In this document: positions 10,866 to 21,500 of the stretch, piece after piece
How positions within the stretch are numbered: the stretch's first letter is position 1
How the letters are laid out: each line of letters opens with the position of its first letter
Assembly: GCF_013378055.1 (NCBI RefSeq)
Contig: NZ_CP051130.1
Location: 992,001 to 1,056,000 of the forward strand
Source: Parasphingopyxis sp. CP4
Lineage (GTDB): Bacteria; Pseudomonadota; Alphaproteobacteria; Sphingomonadales; Sphingomonadaceae
DNA: 64,000 nt
Reading direction: 5' to 3'
The notes under the pieces: model-generated
What the model was told of the DNA's origin: nothing
Database searches by the model: none
Seen by the model: only the letters and a program-made list of their open reading frames with translations
Position numbers and translations under genes: made by a program

Positions 10866-11251
10866 TGAGTGGATCGCGTATTCGCAAAATAGCGGTGTCG
10901 CTCGGCGCCGCTATTGGCGGATTATTCACGGGCAATCTGCTGTTTCCGCCAGAACCCGATCAAGGTGCGCTTGATGCGCTGCCTTTCACATTGATCGGTG
11001 CGTTCCTGATAATTTGGCCGGTCGATCACCAACTCGGTCGACGGATCGGTCATAGCGCCGGACGATGGATAGCGATAACGGGGCTCGCCGCAATAACCGG
11101 TGGAGTGATGCTCGGCTCGGTCCTGGCGCTCGCCGGCGTGTCACAACCCAAGGCACTGAAACTTGCCCTTATTGGCGCGAGCTATGGCGCGCTGACCGCT
11201 CTTTTTTGGCTAGTGCTGAACTGGGTCTCTGGTCGAACCGATCGTCAATAG
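10865..11251 (+). CDS. Small hypothetical membrane protein
   Basis: The 128-residue product has about four hydrophobic segments: around residues 10-27, 40-53, 67-90 and 98-120. The ends are short and positively charged. No family is recognised. The start codon overlaps the stop of the VWA gene by one base, which suggests translational coupling. It may therefore act with the MoxR/VWA pair at the membrane, but that is inference. It converges with the NamZ-like gene, overlapping its 3' end by 7 bp. Confidence 0.65.
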   Translation: MSGSRIRKIAVSLGAAIGGLFTGNLLFPPEPDQGALDALPFTLIGAFLIIWPVDHQLGRRIGHSAGRWIAITGLAAITGGVMLGSVLALAGVSQPKALKLALIGASYGALTALFWLVLNWVSGRTDRQ

Positions 11252-12450
11252 AGTAACGACGCGGATCGTTGGTCCGTCCAGGCGGCTTCGTCAAATTTGG
11301 CAATACCATCAAGATCGCCGGGTTCTGCCGCCGCATCATCGACCCATTCTCTCAGCAATGGACTGCCGTTGAGCACATCGATGGCAAGCACGTCCTGGGT
11401 ATACTCATAGGCAAAATCCTTGCCTCGCCACAGCTCATAATCCGGATAGAGGCGCCGGATCGCCTTGAAAGCCAACGCCTGTAACCGCCACGGTTTGAAG
11501 CGAGCGTGATCATAACCCATACCCTCGGCGTGGATATGGACACCGTGACACAGTTCTCCGACATGTTTGTGGAATGTCGGCTGGAACCAGATTTCGCGCA
11601 ACGTGCATCCGGCTAACCAATCCAGCGCAAGGCGTTCCATTTCAGCGAGCGTCGCGCGTGCATCAATGTCAGGTGCCCCAAAAATCTCAAGCGGACGGGT
11701 CGTACCCCTGCCTTCACTTAGTGTTGCCCCCTCCAGCATCACCGTACCGGCATAGGCGCGTGCCATGTTGAGGTTTGCCGCGTTGGGGCTCGGATTGACC
11801 CAGATGCGTTTGTCCAACGGCCATCCAAAGCCAGGTGCCGCGCCGGGTTGCCAATCCTCCATCTCGATCACGCGATAGTCGACGTCGAGATTGAGATGCT
11901 CAATAAACCAATGTCCCATTTCGCCAAGCGTTAGCCCGTGCCGCATTGGCATCGGTCCAGCACCGACAAAACTCTCCCATCCATCACGCAGCATCATGCC
12001 CTCGACAGGTCTCCCGGCAGGATTGGGGCGATCGAGCACCCAGACAGTCTTGCCATGCTCTTCGGCTGCTTCGAGCATGTAGCGAAGCGTGGTGATGAAG
12101 GTGTAGATACGGCAGCCAAGATCCTGCAGATCAATCAGCACCGTATCGAACGTGCCCATAGATTGACCGGTTGGGCGGCGTACTTCGCCATAGAGGCTGA
12201 ATATCGGGATACCGTGAACTGGATCGGTCTCATCAGCCGTCTCGACCATATTGTCCTGCTTATCGCCCTTGATGCCATGCTGTGGACCAAAAGCAGCCGT
12301 AATGTTCACGCCAGCATCCATTAGTGCATCGAGGGAATGGGTCAGGTCAGCGGTGACTGAGGCTGGATGCGCGAGCAACGCCACTCGCTGGCCGACAAGC
12401 GGCGCGCGTAGCTCTTGATCTTCGAGCAGGCGATCAATGCCAAACTTCAT
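11245..12450 (-). CDS. namZ: DUF1343 / NamZ-like exo-beta-N-acetylmuramidase, no signal peptide
   Basis: The 401-residue product matches the DUF1343 family, shown for Bacillus NamZ to remove MurNAc from the non-reducing ends of peptidoglycan fragments. Typical blocks are GQRVALLAHPASVT, FGPQHGIKGDKQDNM, TVLIDLQDLGCRIYTFI, VWVLDRPNPAGRPVEG and LSEGRGTTRPLEIFGAP. The start at 12450 forms an ATGA overlap with the upstream gene's stop, which rules out a signal peptide, so the enzyme is predicted to be cytoplasmic. It would fit a recycling route together with AmgK and MurU encoded about 28 kb away. It is co-transcribed with the DOMON-like gene. Confidence 0.88.
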   Translation of the reverse strand: MKFGIDRLLEDQELRAPLVGQRVALLAHPASVTADLTHSLDALMDAGVNITAAFGPQHGIKGDKQDNMVETADETDPVHGIPIFSLYGEVRRPTGQSMGTFDTVLIDLQDLGCRIYTFITTLRYMLEAAEEHGKTVWVLDRPNPAGRPVEGMMLRDGWESFVGAGPMPMRHGLTLGEMGHWFIEHLNLDVDYRVIEMEDWQPGAAPGFGWPLDKRIWVNPSPNAANLNMARAYAGTVMLEGATLSEGRGTTRPLEIFGAPDIDARATLAEMERLALDWLAGCTLREIWFQPTFHKHVGELCHGVHIHAEGMGYDHARFKPWRLQALAFKAIRRLYPDYELWRGKDFAYEYTQDVLAIDVLNGSPLLREWVDDAAAEPGDLDGIAKFDEAAWTDQRSASLLY

Positions 12451-12992
12451 GCTGCAACAGGTGGCGTCAAACGCGCCGCAAAGCAATCCGCATGATGAAA
12501 CTCCGGTTTGCCGTCGGGATGCCGATACCCCCAAAACGACTTGTGCCCATTGTTCGTCACGATGATGGCCGATACCGCGGCCGCCAATTTCGGAAGCACG
12601 CGATCATCTGGGAGCGTGAGCAGTGCCTCAAGTGCAAAGTAGGAGTCTCCGAAATCCAGAGCAATCTCCGGCGCTTGCGGTACGGCCATGTCGTGCATGC
12701 CCTCCCGAAAATCGGTGAAGCCGTAAGCCGCCCATCGACTCGAGGGCGATAGATTGAACTCGCAATAGGGAGAAGCGCCTGGCTCCCGAAGAAACAGCTC
12801 GAAACAGGTTGTATGCCAAAGATCGTCCATCCGCTCAGGTTCGGCCGGATCTGGTAGAAACAACTCAGAAAGAGGGATATCGACATGGTAACGCAGCCAC
12901 AGCTGACTGGCCGATCGCCATTCATGATGGACGGCAATCTGCTCGACGATCTGGGTTGGAGTTTCCGGGTGGTAAGTGAGCGCAAAGGTCAT
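12447..12992 (-). CDS. DOMON-like domain-containing protein
   Basis: The 181-residue protein resembles the small DOMON-like proteins found in alphaproteobacteria. The run WHTTCFELFLREPGASPYCEF followed by SSRWAAYGFTDFREGM is characteristic, as is a C-terminal KSFWGYRHPDGKPEFHHADCF. Its biochemical role is unknown; a beta-sandwich fold that binds a sugar or cofactor is suggested only by the domain name. I take the ATG at 12992 rather than a TTG 15 bases upstream. Its stop overlaps the NamZ start by four bases, so the two are coupled. It is divergent from tyrS, with a 77-bp gap. Confidence 0.75.
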   Translation of the reverse strand: MTFALTYHPETPTQIVEQIAVHHEWRSASQLWLRYHVDIPLSELFLPDPAEPERMDDLWHTTCFELFLREPGASPYCEFNLSPSSRWAAYGFTDFREGMHDMAVPQAPEIALDFGDSYFALEALLTLPDDRVLPKLAAAVSAIIVTNNGHKSFWGYRHPDGKPEFHHADCFAARLTPPVAA

Positions 12993-13069
12993 ACGGCCTA
13001 TTGGCAATTTTCACGCCGCTCGGATAGCCGCAATTGCACAGCCCGTGTCCAGCCTGTAACGGACCGGAC

Positions 13070-14296
13070 ATGACCGACTATCAATCCGATCTGTTGCGCC
13101 TCCTTGAAGAGCGTGGACATATCCATCAGCTCACCGATGCTGAAGGGCTTGAAGCGCTTGCGCTGAAGGAGACTGTAACCGGCTATGTAGGCTTCGATCC
13201 GACGGCACCGTCCCTGCATATCGGCAACCTTGCATCGATCATGCTGCTTCGGCGCGTGCAACAGGCTGGTCATCGACCGATCGTCATCATGGGCGGGGGT
13301 ACGGCAAAAGTCGGAGATCCTTCTGGCAAGGACGATGTTCGCAAGCTGCTGACCGATGAATTGCTCGATGCGAATATCGCATCCATTCAGGATAGCTTCG
13401 AGAAAATCCTCCGTTTCGACGATAGCGAAACTGGCGCACTTCTTATCAACAATGACGATTGGCTGAGTGAACTCAGCTATATCGAAATGCTCCGCAACGT
13501 CGGCAAGCATTTCACGATCAACCGCATGCTGACCTTCGACAGTGTCAAACTGCGCCTGGACCGCGAGCAGCCACTTACCTTCCTCGAATTCAACTATATG
13601 ATCCTCCAGGCGTACGATTTCCTTGTGCTGTCGCGCGAGTATGGCTGCCGACTGCAATTGGGTGGCAGCGATCAATGGGGCAATATCGTCAATGGTATCG
13701 AGCTAGGCCGTCGGATTGACGGTAGCGAGCTTTACGGTGCAACGGCCCCGCTGATTACCCGTGCGGACGGCGCGAAGATGGGCAAATCCGTTGATGGCGC
13801 CATTTGGCTGAACGAAGATCAGCTGCCAGCCTATGATTTCTGGCAATATTGGCGCAATACCGATGATCGAGACGTCGGCCGTTTCTTGCGCCTGTTTACC
13901 GATGTGCCGTTGGATGAGATCACGCGGATGGAAGCGCTGGAAGGCGCTGAAATCAATGACGCCAAGATCCGCCTGGCCAATGAGGTAACGGCAATGGTGC
14001 GCGGTGCAGACGCGGCGCAAGCTGCAGCTACAACTGCTGCACAAACGTTCGAACAGGGCGCGGTCGGCGAAGATCTGCCCACCGTGTCGGTTAGCGGTGA
14101 AATTGGGCTGCTGGATGCAATGGTCGAGCTTGGTCTTGTCGCTTCGAAAGGCGAAGCAAAGCGGCTCGTCAAAGGCGGCGGTGCGCGGATAGATGGCGAA
14201 CAGGTTTCCGATCTCGGTATGGTCGTATCAGTAAGCGACGAGCCCGTCCGAATATCCGCCGGCAAGAAAAAGCACGGGGTGCTAGTCCGCGCTTAG
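13070..14296 (+). CDS. tyrS: Tyrosyl-tRNA synthetase
   Basis: The 408-residue class I synthetase charges tRNA-Tyr with tyrosine. The HIGH-type motif is HIGN in FDPTAPSLHIGNLAS, the tyrosine-binding segment includes GGSDQWGNIVNGIEL, and the KMSKS-type motif appears as KMGKS in ADGAKMGKSVDG. A C-terminal S4 RNA-binding domain is visible in LVASKGEAKRLVKGGGARI. The ATG at 13070 gives the usual N-terminus; the longer frame from 13034 has no support. It is monocistronic and converges with the MATE gene, overlapping it by four bases. Confidence 0.97.
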   Translation: MTDYQSDLLRLLEERGHIHQLTDAEGLEALALKETVTGYVGFDPTAPSLHIGNLASIMLLRRVQQAGHRPIVIMGGGTAKVGDPSGKDDVRKLLTDELLDANIASIQDSFEKILRFDDSETGALLINNDDWLSELSYIEMLRNVGKHFTINRMLTFDSVKLRLDREQPLTFLEFNYMILQAYDFLVLSREYGCRLQLGGSDQWGNIVNGIELGRRIDGSELYGATAPLITRADGAKMGKSVDGAIWLNEDQLPAYDFWQYWRNTDDRDVGRFLRLFTDVPLDEITRMEALEGAEINDAKIRLANEVTAMVRGADAAQAAATTAAQTFEQGAVGEDLPTVSVSGEIGLLDAMVELGLVASKGEAKRLVKGGGARIDGEQVSDLGMVVSVSDEPVRISAGKKKHGVLVRA

Positions 14297-15651
14297 GCGG
14301 CAACGCGTTCCTTCTCGATCATTCTGGCGACCCAGCGGAATGTCAGCCACAAGATAACGCAACCGGCCAGCACATTAGCAATGGCAATGCCAACATATAC
14401 GCCTGTTGTGTCGAAAAGAGTGGTCGCAGTGAATGCCAGCGGAATATAGAAAACCAATGCACGCAGCAGATAAATGACCAGCCCTAGCGCCGGTCGTCCG
14501 AGCGCGTTGAAAGCAGCTGCGGCGACGATTGTGATCCCATAGCCAGCAAAAGTGATCGGAACGATCCAGAGATATTCCGTGGCTTCTGCGCCGACAACCG
14601 GAGCATCGCTAAACTGATTGGCTAGCCATTGGCCCCAGATCCAAAAGGTCACGGCCACGATGCCGCTCCACACGACGCACACAGCAAATGCGAAGCGGAT
14701 CGCCTCGCGGACACGATCAAAATTCCCGGCGCCCCAGTTCTGGCCGGCAACGGGACCGATTGAACCTGAAAGCGCCAGCATCGGAATAACGGCAAAACCC
14801 TCAAGGCGGCCGACAACGCCAAAACCAGCAACGACCTGATCGCCATATACTGCAAGAAATCCGGTCACCACGGCGATTGCAATCGGGCTCACAGCGTTCC
14901 CCAATGCTGCCGTCACACCGATCCGTGCGATCTCCCTCCAGCTTTCAAACACCTCGCCCCAGCTTGTCCGACGCAAGTTAATCAGCTTATCCCGAAACAA
15001 GAGCACGGGAATGATAGCAACCGGCATAACAACGCGTGAAGCAAAAGCGGCCCAGGCGGCGCCTTCAATCCCCATGCCTTCAATACCAAAGCCACCAAAT
15101 ATCAGTATCGGATCGAGCGCGACATTAACCGCCGCACCAGCGATCATGAGGCTGCTAGGGACAAGGGCATCGCCATTAGCGCGAAGAATGCTGCCTGCCA
15201 CTTGGGCAAGGACCAGCAACGGCAAGCCGTAGAACCAGATCCTCATATAGGTTTCGATATCGTCCAATACCGCACCCTCTGCACCCAACAATCCGAATAG
15301 CGGCCGGATAAGCGCGGTCCCGACAAAGGCCACCAAAATGCCCAACAGCAGTGCGAGGATCAGACTATGGGTTGTCAGGCTAACGATCCGGCTGCGATCA
15401 CCCTTGCCGATCGCGCGCGACAATACAGATCCCGTACCCGCTGACAGGCCGATGGCCAGGCTCATAACCGCAAATGCTACAGGGAATGCATAGCTGACCG
15501 CTGCAAGCGGCTGCGTACCCAATTGTCCCAAGAAAAACGTATCGACAATCGTGACCGCAAACATGGCGATAATGCCGACAGAAAGTGGGCTCGCCAGTCT
15601 GAAAAGCTGGAGACGCACCGAACCCTGCGTAAGATCGCGCTTATCGACCAT
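14293..15651 (-). CDS. MATE family efflux transporter
   Basis: The 452-residue inner-membrane protein has about twelve hydrophobic segments arranged in two similar halves, as in MATE transporters that export cationic drugs or metabolites by H+ or Na+ antiport. Diagnostic stretches are SPLSVGIIAMFAVTIVDTFF near the N-terminus, GTGSVLSRAIGKGD, and GPVAGQNWGAGNFDRVREAI in the second half. The ATG at 15651 is preferred; a GTG lies one codon earlier. It is divergent from the PilZ gene. Its substrate cannot be predicted, and no regulator gene is adjacent. Confidence 0.92.
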   Translation of the reverse strand: MVDKRDLTQGSVRLQLFRLASPLSVGIIAMFAVTIVDTFFLGQLGTQPLAAVSYAFPVAFAVMSLAIGLSAGTGSVLSRAIGKGDRSRIVSLTTHSLILALLLGILVAFVGTALIRPLFGLLGAEGAVLDDIETYMRIWFYGLPLLVLAQVAGSILRANGDALVPSSLMIAGAAVNVALDPILIFGGFGIEGMGIEGAAWAAFASRVVMPVAIIPVLLFRDKLINLRRTSWGEVFESWREIARIGVTAALGNAVSPIAIAVVTGFLAVYGDQVVAGFGVVGRLEGFAVIPMLALSGSIGPVAGQNWGAGNFDRVREAIRFAFAVCVVWSGIVAVTFWIWGQWLANQFSDAPVVGAEATEYLWIVPITFAGYGITIVAAAAFNALGRPALGLVIYLLRALVFYIPLAFTATTLFDTTGVYVGIAIANVLAGCVILWLTFRWVARMIEKERVAA

Positions 15652-15821
15652 CACAGGGCTGTGATCATTCGCTAAGCCGCTGGCAAGGCCATTTATCGAA
15701 ATCCTTGGAAGCGTACAGAAAATCTCATGGTAAACAGGTAATTATCCAGTTTGTTTGGCGAGCGCTTAAACAGTTTCTGCCATTAGGATTCTATGTTTCC
15801 AATGAATTGGAGTGTCGGAAC

Positions 15822-16166
15822 ATGAACGCGCAACCTCTTGCTCAGCATATCTTCGATGTGGAGAAGCGCCGTGCTGCGCGTGATGCAGTCTCAATTCGTG
15901 CCGCATTGCACGAGCCCAGCACGGTCAGTCATGAAATCCTGGTCGGCAACCTTTCGCCGTTTGGATTTATGGCGATTTCTCCTCGCGGTTACCGGGAAGG
16001 CACATTGGTGCGTCTCGATCTCCCGCTTATCGGTGAAGTGAATGCCCGTATCGTCTGGTCGCTCAGCGATCGTATCGGTGCCGAATTCATTCGTCCGTTC
16101 GATGCCCGCGGATATCGTGAACTACTCGATACTACGCCGCAAAAAGCCGGCAACGATACCGACTAG
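15822..16166 (+). CDS. PilZ domain protein (probable c-di-GMP receptor)
   Basis: The 114-residue protein is a stand-alone PilZ domain. It carries the two c-di-GMP-binding elements: an RxxxR-like cluster, RRAARDAVSIR, at about residues 17-27, and a N/DxSxxG motif, NLSPFGF, at about 45-51. The ATG at 15822 has TGGAG about nine bases upstream; the longer frame from 15705 has no such signal. Its output partner is unknown. It overlaps the 3' end of recG by four bases on the opposite strand. An EAL-domain phosphodiesterase gene lies 6 kb away and could act on the same messenger. Confidence 0.85.
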   Translation: MNAQPLAQHIFDVEKRRAARDAVSIRAALHEPSTVSHEILVGNLSPFGFMAISPRGYREGTLVRLDLPLIGEVNARIVWSLSDRIGAEFIRPFDARGYRELLDTTPQKAGNDTD

Positions 16167-18223
16167 CCTGAGCGCATAAGCGGCACGGCCGCATCCCGTT
16201 TGAACAGATAGAGCGCGATCCGCGCCGCCTCACCGCGCGCACTATCCAGGCCGCCTTCGTTTTCGATCAATAGTCTCGCATCGTCATTCGCGGTTGGTGC
16301 GAGGTCAGACACGAGTTCGGGCGATGCGACCCGAAAACCGACATCGCCAGACTGGCGCGTTCCGAGCAATTCCCCTGCCCCGCGCAGCCTGAGATCCTCC
16401 TCAGCGATCCGAAAGCCATCATTGGTTTCCCGCAACAGCTTCAACCGCGCCCGAGCGGTTTCGCTAAGCGTATCTCCACGCAGCAGCAAACATATCGATT
16501 GGGCATCGCCACGCCCAACCCGTCCGCGCAACTGATGCAGCTGAGCCAGCCCAAAGCGATCTGCTCCCTCGACGATCATCAACGTCGCATTGGGCACATC
16601 AACGCCCACTTCGATCACCGTCGTCGCTACGAGAACCGAAAGTTCTGCTCGCTGGAAACGCTCCATGACAGCGTCTTTTTCAGGCCCCTTCATCCGACCA
16701 TGGACCAATCCAACGCGATCTTCCCCAAAACGCGCCTGGAGCAAGCGGGCGCGCTCCTCTGCCGCAGCTTGATCTGAGAGTTCACTTTCTTCGACCAGGG
16801 GACACACCCAATAAGCCTGACCGCCCTTCGCAATGTGGCGACCAAGGCCGTCGACCACCTCGTCCAACCTTGCGCTGGCCAGCACACGGGTTTCGATGGG
16901 CTGCCTACCCGGCGGCATCTCGTCGAGACGGGACACATCCATTTCGCCATAATGGGTGAGGGTCAGGGTTCTGGGAATCGGTGTCGCGGTCATGACAAGG
17001 AGATGTGGTGGTCGCTGCGCCTTCTGCGCCAGCATCATGCGCTGTGCGACACCGAAACGATGCTGTTCATCGATCACCGCAAGCGCGAGTTTCTTGTATT
17101 GGACGGCTTCCTGGAAGATGGCATGGGTACCGATCAATATATCAACCGATCCATCGGCAAGCCCCATCAGGGTCGATTCCCGAACTTTGCCTTTGTCTCG
17201 TCCGGTCAGCACGGCGACATTGACTGGCAAGCCGGAGAGCATTGTCGAGATCGTGTCATAATGCTGGCGCGCGAGTATTTCGGTCGGCGCCAGCAACGCG
17301 CCCTGCGCTCCATACTCAACCGCCATCAATAGCGCATTTACCGCGACCAAAGTCTTTCCGGATCCGACGTCGCCCTGAAGCAAACGCAACATTGGCTGCT
17401 CTTGCTGGACATCGGCCTCCACTTCAGCCGTGCTGCGTTTCTGGGCACCCGTTGGTTCATAGGGCAATCGCAGCTGATCGCGCAGCCGGCCATCCGGCGA
17501 CAGCGCCTCCCCTCGGCGATTGCGGGTGGATTCCCGAACCAGTGCCAATGCCAGCTGGTTTGCAAAAATCTCGTCATAGGCAAGACGACGACGCCCCTTT
17601 TCATCGGCCGGGTTTCCGTGCGTGGTTTCGATTGCCTCGCGCCAGTCGGGCCAGCCTTCGCGTTCCTTCAACCCGGGTTCAATCCACTCCGGTAGCTGTG
17701 GCGCCCGCTCCAGCGCCTGGGCTGCGAGCTGACCAATGCGTTTGTTTGTCAGCCCTTCTGAGAGCGCGTAGACCGGCTCCCGTTTTGGAATTTCACCAAT
17801 CTCATCAGGTTTCACGACTATGTCGGGATGTACGATCTGCAATTCTTGGCCGTACAATTCCATACGACCGGAAATCGCACGCGGCTCATCCAGGGGTAGC
17901 AGTTTCTTCGCCCAGCCCGGATTGTTAAAATAAACAAGGCTGATCACATTGCCCTCGCCATCCACCGCCTGCACCCGGAGCGGGCTGCGCGGGCCGCGAG
18001 ACTGGTAATCGGTGGGTGTCACAATCGCCGTCACAATCCGGCCAGCGTCGGCCATATCGAGCGTCTCGACATGTTTCCGGTCGATCCATCCGGTCGGCAG
18101 ATGAAACAGAATATCGACGATCTGCTCAAGCTTCAGGCGGCCCAGGGGCTTGGCAAGGCCTTTGCCTACTCCCTTGAGTGCCTCGATTTCGGCAAAGAGC
18201 GGATTGAGAATTTCGGGGCGCAT
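16163..18223 (-). CDS. recG: ATP-dependent DNA helicase RecG
   Basis: The 686-residue helicase reverses stalled replication forks and processes Holliday junctions. The N-terminal wedge/OB domain contains GVGKGLAKPLGRLKLEQIVD and the DIVVKPDEIGEIPKREPVYAL region. Helicase motifs follow: Walker A LLQGDVGSGKTLVA, the DEQH box in VIDEQHRFGVAQRM, motif III MTATPIPRTL, and motif VI QLRGRVGRGDAQS. The C-terminal domain with LRLRGAGELLGTRQSGDVGF is shared with Mfd. The length is normal. It is divergent from sdhE, with about 70 bp between them. Confidence 0.97.
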   Translation of the reverse strand: MRPEILNPLFAEIEALKGVGKGLAKPLGRLKLEQIVDILFHLPTGWIDRKHVETLDMADAGRIVTAIVTPTDYQSRGPRSPLRVQAVDGEGNVISLVYFNNPGWAKKLLPLDEPRAISGRMELYGQELQIVHPDIVVKPDEIGEIPKREPVYALSEGLTNKRIGQLAAQALERAPQLPEWIEPGLKEREGWPDWREAIETTHGNPADEKGRRRLAYDEIFANQLALALVRESTRNRRGEALSPDGRLRDQLRLPYEPTGAQKRSTAEVEADVQQEQPMLRLLQGDVGSGKTLVAVNALLMAVEYGAQGALLAPTEILARQHYDTISTMLSGLPVNVAVLTGRDKGKVRESTLMGLADGSVDILIGTHAIFQEAVQYKKLALAVIDEQHRFGVAQRMMLAQKAQRPPHLLVMTATPIPRTLTLTHYGEMDVSRLDEMPPGRQPIETRVLASARLDEVVDGLGRHIAKGGQAYWVCPLVEESELSDQAAAEERARLLQARFGEDRVGLVHGRMKGPEKDAVMERFQRAELSVLVATTVIEVGVDVPNATLMIVEGADRFGLAQLHQLRGRVGRGDAQSICLLLRGDTLSETARARLKLLRETNDGFRIAEEDLRLRGAGELLGTRQSGDVGFRVASPELVSDLAPTANDDARLLIENEGGLDSARGEAARIALYLFKRDAAVPLMRSG

Positions 18224-18294
18224 GATTAGATGACCCTATACCGAAGCCGGCAGGCCGCGCTAGCGCCCGTCGGCCTTTTGCTGTTGGAGCCGTT

Positions 18295-18561
18295 ATGAAT
18301 CACGCAGACCGCCTAAAGCGCCTCAAGTTCCGAGCTTGGCATCGGGGCACCAAAGAAGCAGACCTGCTGATTGGGGGGTTTTTTGATCGCTTTTCTGATA
18401 GTTGGACCAACGATCAAACCGATTGGTTTGAGCGATTGCTGGAAATTGACGATGTTTCGATCATGGCATGGGCAATCGGAACGGAAGTTCCGCCTGAAAA
18501 TATTGACGGACCGATGATGAAACGGATGCAACAGCTGGATTACATCCCCATCTCCGAATGA
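18295..18561 (+). CDS. sdhE: SdhE/Sdh5 FAD assembly factor (succinate dehydrogenase assembly factor 2)
   Basis: The 88-residue protein belongs to the family that promotes covalent flavinylation of succinate dehydrogenase SdhA. The conserved RGxxE motif appears in WHRGTKEADLLIGGFFDRF at about residues 19-37. GGAG at 18286-18289 serves as ribosome-binding site. Its stop overlaps the mfd start by four bases (ATGA), so the two are coupled, an arrangement I recall as common in alphaproteobacteria. Confidence 0.92.
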   Translation: MNHADRLKRLKFRAWHRGTKEADLLIGGFFDRFSDSWTNDQTDWFERLLEIDDVSIMAWAIGTEVPPENIDGPMMKRMQQLDYIPISE

Positions 18562-21500
18562 CCGACATCCAGAAACTTCTCAATACGTCAGAACCGGTGA
18601 CGCTCGCCAGTACGCCGGCAGGATTTCTGCCGGCGCTGATGGCCGATATCGCGCGCGCGGCCGCTTTTCAGGACCGTCCAGCTGTATACGTCGCCGCCGA
18701 CGATGCGGGCATGCGTGGCCTTATGGATGCTGCCGGATATTTTGCACCTGAATTGGAAGTGATTGCGTTTCCTGCATGGGATTGCCTGCCCTTTGATCGC
18801 GCCAGTCCTAGCCTACGTATCTCTGCCGAGCGACTGGCGGCGCTGGCGGCACTGCAACGCGATACCGAAAAGCCCCGCCTCGTCGTCACCACCATCAATG
18901 CGGTAACGCAGCGCACACTCACACCATTTCGTATTCGGCAACTCGTGGCCAATCTTGCACCCGGTGAGCGCATCGATCGCGATGCCCTGACCGCAAGACT
19001 CCAAGCCAATGGTTATATTCTCGTCGAGAGTGTGGCGGATGCTGGCGAGTTTGCGGTGCGCGGTGGAATTCTGGACCTGTTTCCGTCGGGCGCAAAGGCA
19101 GCATTGCGGCTCGATTTCTTTGGCGATGAGATTGAGAGCATCCGTCGGTTTGATCCCGCTGATCAGCGGACAACCGGCCGCGCAGATCGATTCACGCTGT
19201 TGCCCGCCTCCGAAGCATTACTCGATGCCGAGAATATAACGCGATTTCGTGGCCAATATCGTGAGCTATTTGGCGCCACTGCAACCGGTGATCCGCTGTA
19301 TCAGGCGATCAGCGAGGGTCGCAGGCTCGCCGGCATGGAGCATTGGCTCCCCTTGTTCGAAGACTCATTGGCTACCGTTTTCGATCATCTGGGCGACGGC
19401 GCTGTCATTGTTCGCGACAGTGGATCGCCGGCGGCCGCGGAATCCCGCTTCGAGGCAATCGCCGACTATTATCGTAATCGCGAAAATGTTCGCACAAGCG
19501 ATCCCGGCAGTTATCGTCCGCTCACCCCTGAAACGCTCTATCTGTCCGAAGCGCAGTGGCAGAATCGCATCAGCGAATCTCCGCTGCATATCACGAGCCC
19601 CTATCGCGAACCCGAAAGCGCAACCGTCATCGACCTTGGCGTTGAAAGCGCCCGTGATTTTGCACCGGAACGCAAGGCCAATGCTAATATCTACGAAGCT
19701 GTCGTCGCCCATATCGCTGCCCTGAGATCGCAAGGCAAAACCGTTACGCTGGCAAGCTACAGTGTTGGCGCGCGTGAACGCCTTGGCGGCCTGCTCGAGG
19801 AGCATGGACTGCCAGCCGCGCAAATGGTCGACGATTGGCAAAGCGCCCAGACGGCCGATATCACGCTTGCGGTTATTCCGCTCGATCACGGCTATGCTGC
19901 GCAGAATATCGCGGTCCTGACCGAGCAGGACATGCTCGGCGATCGGTTACGACGCCGCACGCGCCGAAGAAAGGATGCGGATGCATTCTTCAATGAACTC
20001 GCAACGCTCTCTCCTGGTGATCTGGTTGTCCACAGCGAGCATGGGATCGGCCGTTACGAGGGCCTGATGTCGATACCCGTCGGCAATGCGCCACATGACT
20101 GTGTGGCACTCGAATATGCGGGTGGCGACAAGCTTTACGTCCCTGTTGAAAATCTGGACGTCCTGTCTCGCTACGGCGCGCACACCGAAGGTGTCCAACT
20201 CGACAAATTGGGTGGTGAAGGGTGGCAACGGCGTAAGGCACGGATGAAGGATCGCATTCGCGCCATTGCGGGCGATCTTATCGAAACCGCCGCCGCCCGT
20301 GCCCTGCGCAAAGCCGATATTGCAGAACCGGACAGCAGCTATGCGAGCTTTGTCGACCGCTTCCCCTATGCCGAAACCGAAGATCAGGATCGGGCTATCG
20401 ACCAGGTGATTACAGATCTTGGCAAGGGCACACCGATGGATCGGTTGGTCTGCGGCGATGTTGGCTTCGGCAAAACCGAAGTTGCATTGCGAGCGGCTTA
20501 TGTCGCGGCCATGGCTGGGATGCAGGTTGCCTTGGTCTGTCCGACCACGCTTCTCGCACGCCAACATTTCACAAATTTCACGGAGCGTTTTTCCGGCTTT
20601 CCAATGAAGATCGGAAGGCTCTCACGACTGGTGCCAACCGGCGAAGCAAAACAGACCCGCGAAGGCGTTGCGGATGGCTCGATAGATATCGTGATCGGTA
20701 CCCATGCCCTGCTCGCCAAGTCGATCGACTTCAAACGCCTTGGCCTCGTGATTGTCGATGAAGAACAGCATTTTGGGGTGGTTCACAAAGAGCGCCTGAA
20801 AACCCTGAAATCTGACGTCCATGTCCTGACTCTGACCGCCACCCCGATTCCACGCACCCTGCAGATGGCGATGTCAGGATTACGTGAACTCTCGGTAATC
20901 CAAACTCCGCCAATCGATCGCCTCGCTGTCCGTACCTATGTCATGCCTTGGGATCCCGTCGTTTTGCGCGAAGCCTTGCTGCGCGAACATTATCGCGGTG
21001 GACAGAGCTTTTTTGTCGCACCGCGAATTTCCGACTTACCGGATCTTGAGGAGTTTTTGCGCGAGGAGATTCCGGAAGTCAGCTTTATCACCGCCCATGG
21101 TCAAATGGCCCCGACCATGGTCGAGGAACGGATGAGCGCATTTTACGACAAGAAATATGATATACTTTTGTCGACCACGATCGTCGAAAGCGGTCTTGAT
21201 ATCCCTTCGGCGAACACATTGATCATTCACCGCGCCAATCAATTCGGGTTGTCCCAGTTGTACCAGTTGCGCGGTCGTGTCGGGCGATCGAAAGAGCGCG
21301 CATATGCCTATCTGACGACGCCAGCCAATCGCATCGTCACCGAAGCCGCGGAAAAACGGCTCGGCGTGCTCTCCGATCTCGAATCATTAGGTGCGGGTTT
21401 CCAACTTGCCAGCCATGACCTTGACCAGCGTGGGGCAGGCAACCTGCTTGGCGATGAACAGTCCGGCCATATCAAGGAGGTTGGCTTCGAGCTGTACCAA

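Noticed and set aside
17242-17928. Plus-strand open frame of 228 residues opposite recG
   Set aside because: Shadow of recG; Pro/Arg/Ala-rich low-complexity translation without domains.
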